Source: Bin87 sp963666865
GTDB taxonomy: Bacteria; Chloroflexota; Dehalococcoidia; Lucifugimonadales; UBA3495
DNA: 64,000 bases
Direction of reading: 5' to 3'
NCBI GenBank assembly: GCA_963666865.1
Contig: OY763072.1
Coordinates: forward strand, 2,852,001 to 2,916,000
Shown: positions 26,657-35,049 of the stretch, piece after piece
Layout of the letters: every line of letters starts with the position of its first letter
Position numbering within the stretch: the first letter of the stretch is position 1
The notes under the pieces: model-generated
What the model saw: only the letters and a program-made list of their open reading frames with translations
Told to the model about the DNA's origin: nothing
Databases searched by the model: none
Position numbers and translations under genes: made by a program

Positions 26657-27365
26657 CGGTCTGCCTCTCCTCCGTCATTCACGCTCCCTCCACCGTCATT
26701 CCGGCGAAAGCCGGAATCCAGGTCGTCCTATTGTCCGGCATTGGCCGGTATTTGCGGCTCTGGCCATAATACTCTTCGCCATGGCTTTGGCCTGCTCGTC
26801 TCAATCGCCTAACATCGGAAAATACTACAAAGGCCGGATTCTCCACATCAGCGTCGCCGCCATGGAACGCACCGACGAGCTGCGCTGGACCACCTCCACT
26901 CGCTACCCGTCCCAGGGCGCAACCGGCGATCCACTATACCGGCTGGAACCCGAATCCAGCGAGAACGAGCTGATCCTGCTGCGGGTCAAGGTCGAGAACC
27001 ACACCGCCACCAGCGCAATCGTAAATGTTGATCACGAATCCGCCCAGCTCCGCGATTTTCTGCAAGGCCGGTACTTTCCCATCGATGTGAGCGCCCGCGC
27101 CCAGGAGGCGGAGGTTCCGGAAAACCCCTCGGACCGATGCAACATACCAGTCAACCCGGAGTACCCGACCGATTGCGTAAAATTCCTTTGGAATGCCGCC
27201 TATGAAGAGGTCCAACCCGACGGCGAGATTAAGCTGATCCAGCGCGCTCAGGAACTCCCTAGAGGCACGGGCCTCGACGGGTGGCTGGTCTTTGAAGCTC
27301 CCAAAGATACCCAATTCCGTTCCTTCCGCTGGGGTGCCGGCGACACCGTGACGATCGATTTTTAA
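26649..27365 (+). CDS. Predicted lipoprotein whose leader contains a REP element
   Basis: A 238-residue exported lipoprotein of unknown function. After a basic n-region, FAALAIILFAMALAC is a signal peptide ending in a lipobox Cys. The only in-frame start before the signal peptide is the ATG at 26649, which overlaps the cysteine desulfurase stop by 8 bp. That start makes the REP palindrome (26695-26721) part of the coding region, reading HSGESRNPG in the n-region. The mature part has two Cys (CNIPVNPEYPTDC) that could form a disulfide, and a beta-rich C-terminus resembling DUF4352-like domains (LVFEAPKD). Confidence 0.75.
   Translation: MTSGLPLLRHSRSLHRHSGESRNPGRPIVRHWPVFAALAIILFAMALACSSQSPNIGKYYKGRILHISVAAMERTDELRWTTSTRYPSQGATGDPLYRLEPESSENELILLRVKVENHTATSAIVNVDHESAQLRDFLQGRYFPIDVSARAQEAEVPENPSDRCNIPVNPEYPTDCVKFLWNAAYEEVQPDGEIKLIQRAQELPRGTGLDGWLVFEAPKDTQFRSFRWGAGDTVTIDF
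26695..26721. repeat. REP palindrome, copy 3 (inside a coding region)
   Basis: Identical to the copy at 14776, but located inside the N-terminal coding region of the lipoprotein gene. Confidence 0.9.
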
Positions 27366-27407
27366 CCTGCGGTCAGCCGGCCATATCCGCCGTTTGCGGG
27401 CAGCATT

Positions 27408-27435
27408 GTAGGGGCGAATAATTATTCGCCCCTAC
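27408..27435. repeat. 28-bp perfect palindrome, copy 2
   Basis: Identical to 19735-19762. It lies between the lipoprotein stop (27365) and the next start (27490), a place where it could end transcription. Confidence 0.9.
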
Positions 27436-27489
27436 CGCTTGAAGACTGATTGACCCGGCGCAAATCGGCCTCTCTTATCCCGTTCATCC

Positions 27490-28116
27490 ATGCGAAGTAC
27501 CCCCGATGTGAGCCAATCCCCAGGCCCGCTCCCTATCCCGGTGGGCCGGCGTATCTTCCACCTCATAGCCGCGTCCTCCACCACGTTGCTCGCTCTGGTC
27601 ATGCCGGAGCACGCCTATATGCTGCTCATCGGCGGCGGCGCCCTCCTCGGCCTGGTTTTGGATTGCAGCCGTCCCCGGCTGAGCGCCCTCAATCGCCTGT
27701 TCCTGGGCATCTTCCGGCCCATCCTGAAACAGTCCGAAACCACCGAGATCACCGGAGCCACTTGGTTCCTGGTGGCCGCCTTCTTTACCTTCTACTTCTT
27801 CGGCCCGCCGGTCGCCATACCCGTCCTGATGTTTGTCGCCGTCGGCGACCCAGCGGCTGCCCTGATTGGGGCCCATTTCCCCGGTCCGCGCCTTGGGACC
27901 AAATCGCCGGCCGGCGCCGTGGCCTTCGTCGCCGCTTCCCTGGTGGCATGGGCAATCCTGTCCGCCCTTGGGTTTGGCTCCTGGACCTGGCCGGTGGTGA
28001 TCTCAGCGGTAGTTGCCGCGGCCGTGGAGTTAGCCCCCCTGCCAGCCGACGACAACCTGACCGTCCCCTTGATTGCCGGTGCGGTGATGACGTTAGCTCA
28101 TAGCGCCGGTTGGTAA
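27490..28116 (+). CDS. Dolichol-kinase/DGK1-like CTP-dependent membrane kinase
   Basis: A 208-residue membrane protein with about six hydrophobic segments. GRRIFHLIAASST at the N-terminus, then FVAVGDPAAALIGAHFP and LGTKSPAGAVAFVAAS, match the conserved cytidylyl-binding motifs of the phosphatidate-cytidylyltransferase/DGK1/SEC59 group (GDxxAAxxG, then KSxxGxxA). Such proteins phosphorylate a lipid alcohol using CTP. The lipid is not known. An alternative call is CdsA-like, but the short length favours the DGK1/SEC59 type. Confidence 0.75.
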   Translation: MRSTPDVSQSPGPLPIPVGRRIFHLIAASSTTLLALVMPEHAYMLLIGGGALLGLVLDCSRPRLSALNRLFLGIFRPILKQSETTEITGATWFLVAAFFTFYFFGPPVAIPVLMFVAVGDPAAALIGAHFPGPRLGTKSPAGAVAFVAASLVAWAILSALGFGSWTWPVVISAVVAAAVELAPLPADDNLTVPLIAGAVMTLAHSAGW

Positions 28117-28127
28117 ACCTCGGACGG

Positions 28128-29477
28128 CTAGACTACAGCCCCGTCGTATTCCAGCACCTCGGCCCGTTGCCGCTGGAAACTAAGGTAAGCCGAGCGCGAC
28201 ATCGCCGGCCGGAACGACGACGTCACCTGCCTGGCCTTGGCCGCGTTATCCGCGAGGAGGTCAATCACCGACATCGCCATGATCTTGGCCGGATTTACCA
28301 CCGCCTGCTGGTAGTCGGTGATCACGTATTCCGAGCTGTGGCCGGCTCCTGCGGCCCCTCCCGTATAGGGATGGATGGCCGGCAGGATATGGCTCAAATC
28401 GCCCATATCAGTGGAGCCGCCCCGGTTTCGGGATGACGGCATCATCAACACTTTCTTCTCGTCAAGCAAGCCGGCGGCGTTCTCCCGGAAAACCTCCAAC
28501 AGGTTCTGATCGTGTCGCATCGGCAGATAACCGGGAATATTGGTGATGGACACCGACGCTCCCACCGCCATCGCTCCCGCCCGGAAACAGCGATCTACGA
28601 TGTCGGAATTACGCACCACCGCCTCCGGGGTTCCCGACCGCACCCGCCATTCCAGACGCACGTCCGCCGGCACTGCATTGACCGCTTCGCCCCCCTTGGT
28701 CATGATCCCATGAATGCGTACCGTATCCTGTTCCCGGTACAGCTCCCGATTGGCATTGATGGCCTGCAATGCGAAGTTGGCGGCGTTCAGCGCGTTGATG
28801 CCCAGATGCGGCGCGGATCCGGCGTGGGCGCCTCGGCCGATGAACCGAACGTACTTCACCACGTGACCGTTGCTGGTCCCTCCCATGGCGAAGGAGTACG
28901 CTCCCATGTCGCTGGCCGTGTGGCACATCATCGCAATGTCCACGTCGTCAAACTCGCCCAGCTGTATCAGTTCCTGCTTGCCCCCCATGAACTCGATCTT
29001 GCCCGACTCGCGAAGCTCCAGGCGTCGCGCCACCTCGATGAATTCCTCGGCTGGCACCGCGAACGGCACGATCTCGCCGCTCAGTTCAGACAGAACCTCC
29101 GGTTGGGAAAGCCCCAATACCGCGCCCAGCATCATCCCGATCTGGCAGTGGTGGCCGCAGGCGTGGGCCGCGCTGGTATCGGCGGCGGCATGAGGGTGGC
29201 CGTTCACGATCAGGCTGTCCAGTTCGCCGATTATCGCCACCCGAGGCCCGGCGCCGGCGCCGCCTTTCACCTCTCCCTTCAGCCCGGTCAGAGCCAGTCC
29301 GGCGCGAAACTTGATACCCAGCTTGGCAAACTGCTCCGCCACCACCCGCGCCGTTCGGTACTCGCTGTACCCCGGTTCCGGATGCTCCAGGATGTCCCGG
29401 GACACTGCGATCAAATCTTCGCGACGCCGGTCAATGGCAGCGCAAGCTGCCTGCTTCAGTTCTTCACGAGTCGCCAT
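28128..29477 (-). CDS. M20-family amidohydrolase (AbgB/PatA-like), copy 1
   Basis: A 449-residue zinc peptidase-like amidohydrolase. AHACGHHCQIGMMLGA contains the metal-binding His residues, VPAEEFIEV the catalytic Glu pair and GGSTDMGDLSHILP a further conserved segment. IRVHGIM-like and KGGEAVNAVPADVRLEWRVR mark the dimerisation lid. These resemble p-aminobenzoyl-glutamate hydrolases and amino-acylases. The start ATG at 29477 (MATREELKQ) mirrors copy 2. The paralogue lies directly upstream, separated by one REP. Confidence 0.87.
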   Translation of the reverse strand: MATREELKQAACAAIDRRREDLIAVSRDILEHPEPGYSEYRTARVVAEQFAKLGIKFRAGLALTGLKGEVKGGAGAGPRVAIIGELDSLIVNGHPHAAADTSAAHACGHHCQIGMMLGAVLGLSQPEVLSELSGEIVPFAVPAEEFIEVARRLELRESGKIEFMGGKQELIQLGEFDDVDIAMMCHTASDMGAYSFAMGGTSNGHVVKYVRFIGRGAHAGSAPHLGINALNAANFALQAINANRELYREQDTVRIHGIMTKGGEAVNAVPADVRLEWRVRSGTPEAVVRNSDIVDRCFRAGAMAVGASVSITNIPGYLPMRHDQNLLEVFRENAAGLLDEKKVLMMPSSRNRGGSTDMGDLSHILPAIHPYTGGAAGAGHSSEYVITDYQQAVVNPAKIMAMSVIDLLADNAAKARQVTSSFRPAMSRSAYLSFQRQRAEVLEYDGAVV

Positions 29478-29507
29478 AGCTTCTACCGCCATCCCAGCGT
29501 CTGGTCC

Positions 29508-29534
29508 GTCATTCCGGCGAAAGCCGGAATCCAG
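29508..29534. repeat. REP palindrome, copy 4
   Basis: Identical 27-bp copy, located between the two M20 paralogues. Confidence 0.9.
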
Positions 29535-29582
29535 TCCATCTGAATCGGAACAATCTTGCCCATACTGTGTATCGGCGCAATG

Positions 29583-30914
29583 CTACCCATCCTTGTACGT
29601 CTCTTCCGCCGCCAGAGTCCGCATGAAATTAACGTACTCCCGGGACGTCATATCGGGGCGGTGGTTGGCCACCACCCGGTTGGCTTCCGTCGCCCCGTCC
29701 GCTATTAGGTCGATCACCGTAGCCACCATGGCTTTCGCTCCGGTGATCACCGCCATCTGGTAATCCTGGATCACGTAATCCGCGCCGTGACCGATGCCCG
29801 TCGCGCCGCCCACGTAGGGATGCACCACCGGCATGATTGCGCTCACGTCGCCCATGTCCGTACTGCCCGTCCGGTGCTCGGTCCGTCCAATGTTTTCGGG
29901 ACCCACCAACTTTTCGGCGTTGGCGCGGAAAATCGCCTGCATCCGGTCGTTTTGCAGCATGGGCATGTAACCGGGGATCGTCTGGATATTCACCGTCGCG
30001 CCCACGGCCATCGCCCCGGCCCGCAACGCCCGGTCCACCTTCCGGTTGGCATCCATGATGGCGTCCAGCGTCTTGCCCCGCACGAAGGTCTCCATCCGCA
30101 CGTCCGCCGGCACCGCGCTCACCGCCTCACCGCCTTTGGTGATGATGGGGTGCACTCGCACCGTGTCGGTGTCCAGGAAGGTCTCCCGGTTGAAATGGAT
30201 CGCCGACATCGCCAGCGTCGCCGCGTTGAGCGCGTTGATGCCCAGGTGCGGCGACCCGCCGGCGTGCGCTCCCTTGCCCACGAACTGTATCCTCTTGGCC
30301 AGCGTCCCATTGTTCGTTCCGGTAAGGCACAGTTGCTTCTCATGGGGAGTGCTGGTGGTGTGCATCATCATCGCCAGATGCACGTCGTCAAATTCCCCCA
30401 GACGTATGAACTCAGGCTTCCCGCCTAGGAACTCAATCTTGCCTTCCCGACGGAGTTGGTCCCGGTACTCAATCTCGATGTATTCCTCGGCCGGCACTGC
30501 CATTGAAACCACCCGGCCGCTCAGGTGCGGCAGCACGTCGTCCCGCTGCAGCGCCATGGTCGCCCCCAGCATCATGGCAATCTGACAATGATGACCGCAG
30601 GCGTGGGCCGCGCCGGTGCTGCCGTCGGCATGAGGATGCTCGTTGACGATCAGGCTGTCCAGCTCGCCTATGATCGCCATTGTCGGTCCTTCGCTGCCGC
30701 CGATAATCTCCCCACGCACGCCCGTCATGCCCAATCCCGACCGGAACGGCACCCCCATCTCAGCGAACTTTTCCCCCACCAGCGCCGCCGTCTTGAACTC
30801 GCGGAACCCGGGCTCCGGGTTCGCCAGGATACGCTGGGACAGACCGATCAATTCATCGGCGCGGTCCTCAATCTCGGCAAAAGCGCGATCCTTAAGTTCT
30901 TCTCTGGTAGGCAT
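29583..30914 (-). CDS. M20-family amidohydrolase (AbgB-like), copy 2
   Basis: A 443-residue paralogue of the downstream gene, with the same landmarks: AHACGHHCQIAMMLGA, VPAEEYIEIEYRD, KGGEAVSAVPADVRMETFVR and RTGSTDMGDVSAIMPV. It begins MPTREELKDRAFAEIEDRADEL, closely matching MATREELKQAACAAIDRRREDL of copy 1. The pair probably arose by tandem duplication and would act in the cytoplasm on N-acyl or aminobenzoyl amino acids. Substrate differences cannot be predicted. Confidence 0.87.
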   Translation of the reverse strand: MPTREELKDRAFAEIEDRADELIGLSQRILANPEPGFREFKTAALVGEKFAEMGVPFRSGLGMTGVRGEIIGGSEGPTMAIIGELDSLIVNEHPHADGSTGAAHACGHHCQIAMMLGATMALQRDDVLPHLSGRVVSMAVPAEEYIEIEYRDQLRREGKIEFLGGKPEFIRLGEFDDVHLAMMMHTTSTPHEKQLCLTGTNNGTLAKRIQFVGKGAHAGGSPHLGINALNAATLAMSAIHFNRETFLDTDTVRVHPIITKGGEAVSAVPADVRMETFVRGKTLDAIMDANRKVDRALRAGAMAVGATVNIQTIPGYMPMLQNDRMQAIFRANAEKLVGPENIGRTEHRTGSTDMGDVSAIMPVVHPYVGGATGIGHGADYVIQDYQMAVITGAKAMVATVIDLIADGATEANRVVANHRPDMTSREYVNFMRTLAAEETYKDG

Positions 30915-31000
30915 CCCTGCGATCCTCCGGCGCGATTTCTGCTCCTGCGGCCGGCCCGAAGCAGCCGCCCGCCGATACTAACATAACGCACCGCCCCTGC

Positions 31001-31405
31001 CTATTGCGCCGTGAACCCCAGCCTACTCTGCCGAAAGTCGTACTCCATACCTAACTGGTTCAAAATATCTCGCCCCAGCAAAGACTCCAGCCCATCAACC
31101 ACCGGATGCGGTTTCGCTACGTAAAGGTCGATGCGAAAATCCTGCCGCGCTTCACCGTCGTAAAACGAAACCACTGCCGGCTCTGCATAGTAGGTTTGCG
31201 TTCCGCTGACGCTGGTAACAACTACCTCGTTGCGCAGCTCATCAAACGGCAACAGCTTATCGCGCCCGTCGTCGGGATGCAGGATCGTTGAAGATGATCC
31301 GGTATCGACCAGCATCATTACATCGTTGCCTACCCCCAGCTGAGGTAATACTATGCGAGCTCGAACATACGGAGTTCCGTCCGCCTCAAAATACCCGCGA
31401 ATCAT
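31001..31405 (-). CDS. Retropepsin-like aspartic protease, module copy 1
   Basis: A 134-residue clan AA protease-fold protein. MMLVDTGSSSTILHPDDG is the catalytic DTG loop, and GLESLLGRDILNQLGMEYDF near the C-terminus is the typical LLGxDxL hydrophobic motif. A single DTG per chain implies action as a dimer, as in retropepsins. The start at ATG 31405 overlaps the stop of the small upstream gene by 4 bp (ATGA). A homologous pair with the same overlap is at 45437-46149. Natural substrates are unknown. Confidence 0.8.
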   Translation of the reverse strand: MIRGYFEADGTPYVRARIVLPQLGVGNDVMMLVDTGSSSTILHPDDGRDKLLPFDELRNEVVVTSVSGTQTYYAEPAVVSFYDGEARQDFRIDLYVAKPHPVVDGLESLLGRDILNQLGMEYDFRQSRLGFTAQ

Positions 31406-31715
31406 CGAATCACCACACGCACTCGGGGCTTGGTATTGAGGAACACCCATGCCAAGCCCTGCAACTCGCCAAGCTCTTTGACTTTCGCTACCAATTCATC
31501 CATTGAATCGGCCACCAGCAGCTCGCCTCCTTTGGGTAGTCCTACGTATTTGTCCGGGTCTTCTCCAACAATTCGGAGCGCATTTCCAGCCTCAATTTGC
31601 GTGAGCGAGCCACAAAATCCCGATGCTCCGCAAGTTCCTCCGGTGTCGCGATGTGCCGCTCCACTTTCGGGTAGTTCTCCATTCCATCCGAAGGCGTGTT
31701 TTCCTTTGCAACCAT
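31402..31715 (-). pseudogene. DUF5678-like partner gene, frameshifted (module copy 1)
   Basis: From ATG 31715 the frame reads MVAKENTPSDGMENYPKVER, then ATPEELAEHRDFVARSRKL, and stops early after RSELLEK. In the +1 frame it continues DPDKYVGLPKGGELLVADSM then DELVAKVKELGE to the TGA at 31402-31404. The intact homologue at 45850-46149 shows the continuous form (MQKYPDKRVALTENGTFVVA). A single lost base after the LLEK codons would explain it. It may be a real mutation or a sequence error. Confidence 0.7.
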
Positions 31716-31744
31716 GTTCAATCCTCCCCTTTCGACCGGCGTTC

Positions 31745-32641
31745 CTACCCCGGCAACAAACCCGATAAGAACAAGTCGTCGTCCAACTGGTTCACCGCTG
31801 CTACGATGCCGTCCGCATCCGATGGCGGTTCCGCCAGTGCTTTGGGGACCTTTCCGTTCAGAAAGCCGTGTATTTCAGTCAGGGGACGGTTGTTCCTTAT
31901 TTGAATGAATCCGACCTGATAATTTTCAGCGGTTTGCCGAGCATTGGAACGCGGGCCAATCTGGTCAAAGATAACAATGCCGCCGGTTCCCACACGGGTA
32001 ATTTTGTCCTCAATTACTTCCTGATTGCCCCGCTCAATTAACCCCATCTCAACCCTGATGCGCCCCCGCCGGCTGGCGATTTCCACGTCAATTTCCCGTG
32101 GCACTTCCGCATCCCGCTGCATATTGAGCCAAAAGTCGGTTTCTTCTTCCAAGCCCAGGATGGTCAGGCCGGCGCGCAGGAACGCCCTTTCCAGCGTTTT
32201 GCCGGCGGTGGATTTCCGAGACCCCCGTATCGTCAGAGTTGCGGCCCCGGCCCATAGCATCAGCATCGCATCGTCAAACGAACCATCAGGGGAGTTGGCA
32301 ACGACTTCCCGAATATGCCGGGCCACTTCATCAAGGTAATCAAAACGATCACCCCGGCGGATGCCCAGGTTTTGCGCGGTTTTATTGGTCAGGCCAAGCA
32401 GCCACCACGCCAAATCGTTTCCGGCGGTGTCCAGCTCGGCTTGTATCGCGGTCATCCATTCCGCATGGCCAGCATTCGCCGGCAATCGCTCCTTGATCGC
32501 CGACAACTGCCGGTAGGCGTCCAGCAACTGATTACGTGTCTGTCCTTCCGTGTACAGCCGATAGTTATAGCCCTGGAACAGCGCTGATACTATCTGCCGC
32601 ACTCCTTCGGCAGAATTGAGGTCATACAGGTTCGGCGTCAT
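31745..32641 (-). CDS. Type II restriction endonuclease (possibly CfrBI-like)
   Basis: A 298-residue protein encoded right after a DNA methyltransferase, overlapping it by 20 bp. The C-terminal part has a PD-(D/E)xK-like core: KTLERAFLRAGLTILG, then EVPREIDVEIASRRGRIRVE and NQEVIEDKI, then a strand with IQIRNNRPL. The pattern reminds me of the CfrBI family (recognition C^CWWGG), which fits the N4-cytosine-type partner methylase, but recognition specificity is inference. The ATG at 32641 (MTPNLYDLNSAEG) is chosen because the longer frame only copies methylase sequence. Confidence 0.75.
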   Translation of the reverse strand: MTPNLYDLNSAEGVRQIVSALFQGYNYRLYTEGQTRNQLLDAYRQLSAIKERLPANAGHAEWMTAIQAELDTAGNDLAWWLLGLTNKTAQNLGIRRGDRFDYLDEVARHIREVVANSPDGSFDDAMLMLWAGAATLTIRGSRKSTAGKTLERAFLRAGLTILGLEEETDFWLNMQRDAEVPREIDVEIASRRGRIRVEMGLIERGNQEVIEDKITRVGTGGIVIFDQIGPRSNARQTAENYQVGFIQIRNNRPLTEIHGFLNGKVPKALAEPPSDADGIVAAVNQLDDDLFLSGLLPG

Positions 32642-33788
32642 GCTCCGCGCTCCAAAAATACTGGAGGTCGTCGAAATCCACCGTGAAGTCAAAGCCCGGC
32701 TGCCCCAACTCCCGCCGCATCGTCTCAAAGTAATCGGCGCGTTTCTCAATAACTACGAACCGCCGGCCCATGGCGGCAGCCACCCGCCCCACGGTGCCGG
32801 TGCCGGCAAAGGGGTCAAGCACGCAATCCCCCTCAAATGAGTAGTATCGGATGACCCGGCTGACCAGTTCATCAGGGAATACGGCCGGATGCGCTTTGTG
32901 ATTTGACGGAGTTATATCCCACACGTTGGTCTTGTCATAATCACCCAGAATCAAAGAACGCTCCACCGCCTCCGAATCGGGGTGGTTCCGCAGGTTCCAG
33001 TCAATCAGGCGGTCGGTTTTCTTGCGATAAACCAGCACGTACTCAGTCACGGTCACCGGCTTGTACTGCAACGGCTGCCGGTCGGCGGCGAACCGCCGGC
33101 CCCGGCCCAAATGCCAGCCTGCCCCTTCCGGTTTGCGCCAGATGATGTCGTCAATGAACTCAAAGCCAATCCGGTCCAGGATGGGATGCAGGTCAAAGGG
33201 GATGGGCAGCCGCTTGCTGGACGTGCTCCGGGAAGTCCGCCGCACCAGCACCGGCGACACGTTGACCACCAGGAACCGCCCTTCTGCCAGCACTGCGTGG
33301 CACGCCTCAAAAGCCTCGCCCAGAAAATCCAGGTAAGACGGATAGTCAACGTACTCCGCGCAATCCGGCTTGGCGTTGTAATAGGGCGGCGAGGTGAACG
33401 CCAGCTGTGCGCTGTCGGGCGGGAACTCCGCAAGAACGGCGCGGCAGTCGCCCAATATCGCCTTGTTGGGAACGGGCGGGAAGGAAATCCGGGCTTTCCC
33501 GCCGGAGCGGCGCGGCCGGCGGTTTCGATGCAATTGCCGTAACCGCTCGGACACCATGGTCGGGGCCGGCGCGCGACAAATCTCGCCCCCGGCGTCAACC
33601 TGGATTTCACCGACCGAGTGGCTAGGAACGGCCTCCGATACCAGCGACACCCGCCACAGGGCCAGCCTGTCATCCCACTCCGGCAATCCCAGCGCTAGGC
33701 CCGCACCATCCGCTTCTGGCATCCATTCCTGCACCCATCGCTGGGCCAACCGCCGCACGTCGTCGGTCAATAATTTCTCGCCAATCAT
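32622..33788 (-). CDS. DNA methyltransferase of the type II pair (beta class)
   Basis: A 388-residue site-specific methyltransferase. Catalytic motif IV (FTSPPYYN) precedes the SAM-binding motif I (VLDPFAGTGTVGRVAA), the order of beta-class enzymes; SPPY suggests N4-cytosine methylation. An N-terminal region of about 130 residues precedes the first methylase motif (AILGDCRAVLAEFP) and may take part in target recognition. The start at ATG 33788 (MIGEKLLTDD) is chosen because upstream in-frame sequence is the complement of the divergent glycerate kinase. It protects DNA from the adjoining endonuclease. Confidence 0.87.
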   Translation of the reverse strand: MIGEKLLTDDVRRLAQRWVQEWMPEADGAGLALGLPEWDDRLALWRVSLVSEAVPSHSVGEIQVDAGGEICRAPAPTMVSERLRQLHRNRRPRRSGGKARISFPPVPNKAILGDCRAVLAEFPPDSAQLAFTSPPYYNAKPDCAEYVDYPSYLDFLGEAFEACHAVLAEGRFLVVNVSPVLVRRTSRSTSSKRLPIPFDLHPILDRIGFEFIDDIIWRKPEGAGWHLGRGRRFAADRQPLQYKPVTVTEYVLVYRKKTDRLIDWNLRNHPDSEAVERSLILGDYDKTNVWDITPSNHKAHPAVFPDELVSRVIRYYSFEGDCVLDPFAGTGTVGRVAAAMGRRFVVIEKRADYFETMRRELGQPGFDFTVDFDDLQYFWSAEHDAEPV

Positions 33789-33848
33789 GATCGGATTGTC
33801 GCAGGTAGCCGGCAAAATCCGCAAGGGGCGGGTGTCAGCCAATTGCTT

Positions 33849-33857
33849 TGCTATAAT
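33849..33857 (+). promoter_or_regulatory. Extended -10 (TGCTATAAT) for a leaderless glycerate kinase mRNA
   Basis: A perfect TATAAT (33852-33857) with a TGC extension ends only 6 bp before the ATG at 33864. Transcription would begin at or next to the start codon. No -35 box or SD is apparent. Confidence 0.6.
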
Positions 33858-33863
33858 CCCTCC

Positions 33864-35021
33864 ATGTCTCTCCGCATCGTCATCGCTCCCCAGGCGTTCA
33901 AACACAGCATCGGCGCCCGTGCCGCCGCCCTGGCCATGGAGCGGGGCATACGTAGCGCCATGCCCGATGCCGAAACCGTCCTGATCCCGGTAGCCGACGG
34001 TGGCGACGGCACCCTCGCCGCCCTTATCGATACCACCGGCGGACAGTTTCACCAGGCCACCGTGACCGGCCCCCTTGGTGATCCGGTAGCAGCCCAATGG
34101 GGCGTCATGGGCGACGGTCAAACCGCCGTTATCGAGATGGCCCTTGCTTCCGGCCTCGCCCTGATACCCGACGACCGCCGCGACCCTCGCGTCGCCACCA
34201 CCTATGGCACTGGCCAGTTGATGCAGGCCGCTCTGGATACCGGCTACACCCGCATCATCGTCGGTCTCGGTGGCAGCGCCACCAACGACGGCGGCGTCGG
34301 CATGGCGTCGGCCTTGGGCGTCCGCTTCCGGGATGCCTCCGGCAACGATCTGCCTCCCGGCGGTGCTGCCCTCGCCAACCTGACCCGCATTGACGTTTCA
34401 GACTGTCATCCCGGTCTCGCCGACGCCACCATCATTGGCGCAACCGACGTGACTAACCCCCTCTGCGGCGACACTGGCGCGTCCGCCATCTTCGGCCCCC
34501 AGAAGGGTGCAACGACTGAAATGGTTGCCGAGCTGGATGCCTGTCTGTCCAATTTCGCCGCCGTGGTGAAATCCGCCCTGGGCATCGACGTCCTCGACAC
34601 GCCCGGGTCGGGGGCTGCCGGTGGCCTGGGCGCCGGCCTCATCGCCTTTGCCGGCGCCGAACTGCGTTCCGGCATTGACATGGTCTGCGATGTGCTGGAC
34701 TTCGACCAACACGCCGCCGGCGCGGATCTGGTAATCACCGGCGAAGGCCGCGCCGACCGCTCCACTGCCTTCGACAAAGCCCCGGTCGGCATCGCCCGCC
34801 GCGCCCAATCATTTGGTGTTCCCACCATCTTGCTCGCCGGCAGCTTGGGGCCGGGCTACGATCTACTCTACGAGCACGGCATCAACGCTATCCTGCCGGT
34901 ACAGGAAGAACCCGCCACGCTGGAATACAGCCTTCAAAACGGCGCGGAACTTCTGGAGCGCGCTGCCGAGCGCGCCCTCCGCCTCTACAACTTGGGCCGC
35001 AACCAAATCCAGAAAATCTGA
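33864..35021 (+). CDS. Glycerate 2-kinase (GarK/GlxK family)
   Basis: A 385-residue kinase forming 2-phosphoglycerate from glycerate and ATP. IVIAPQAFKHSIGARAAALA and VPVADGGDGT-like PVADGGDGTLAAL open the protein, GLGGSATNDGGVGMASALG is the glycine-rich centre, and VITGEGRADRSTAFDKAPVG the conserved C-terminal motif. Length is normal. Glycerate kinase would link glyoxylate or serine breakdown to glycolysis. The SRPBCC gene follows 28 bp downstream. Confidence 0.92.
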   Translation: MSLRIVIAPQAFKHSIGARAAALAMERGIRSAMPDAETVLIPVADGGDGTLAALIDTTGGQFHQATVTGPLGDPVAAQWGVMGDGQTAVIEMALASGLALIPDDRRDPRVATTYGTGQLMQAALDTGYTRIIVGLGGSATNDGGVGMASALGVRFRDASGNDLPPGGAALANLTRIDVSDCHPGLADATIIGATDVTNPLCGDTGASAIFGPQKGATTEMVAELDACLSNFAAVVKSALGIDVLDTPGSGAAGGLGAGLIAFAGAELRSGIDMVCDVLDFDQHAAGADLVITGEGRADRSTAFDKAPVGIARRAQSFGVPTILLAGSLGPGYDLLYEHGINAILPVQEEPATLEYSLQNGAELLERAAERALRLYNLGRNQIQKI

Positions 35022-35049
35022 AAAATCCTGACCATCCTGCTTCTGACAA

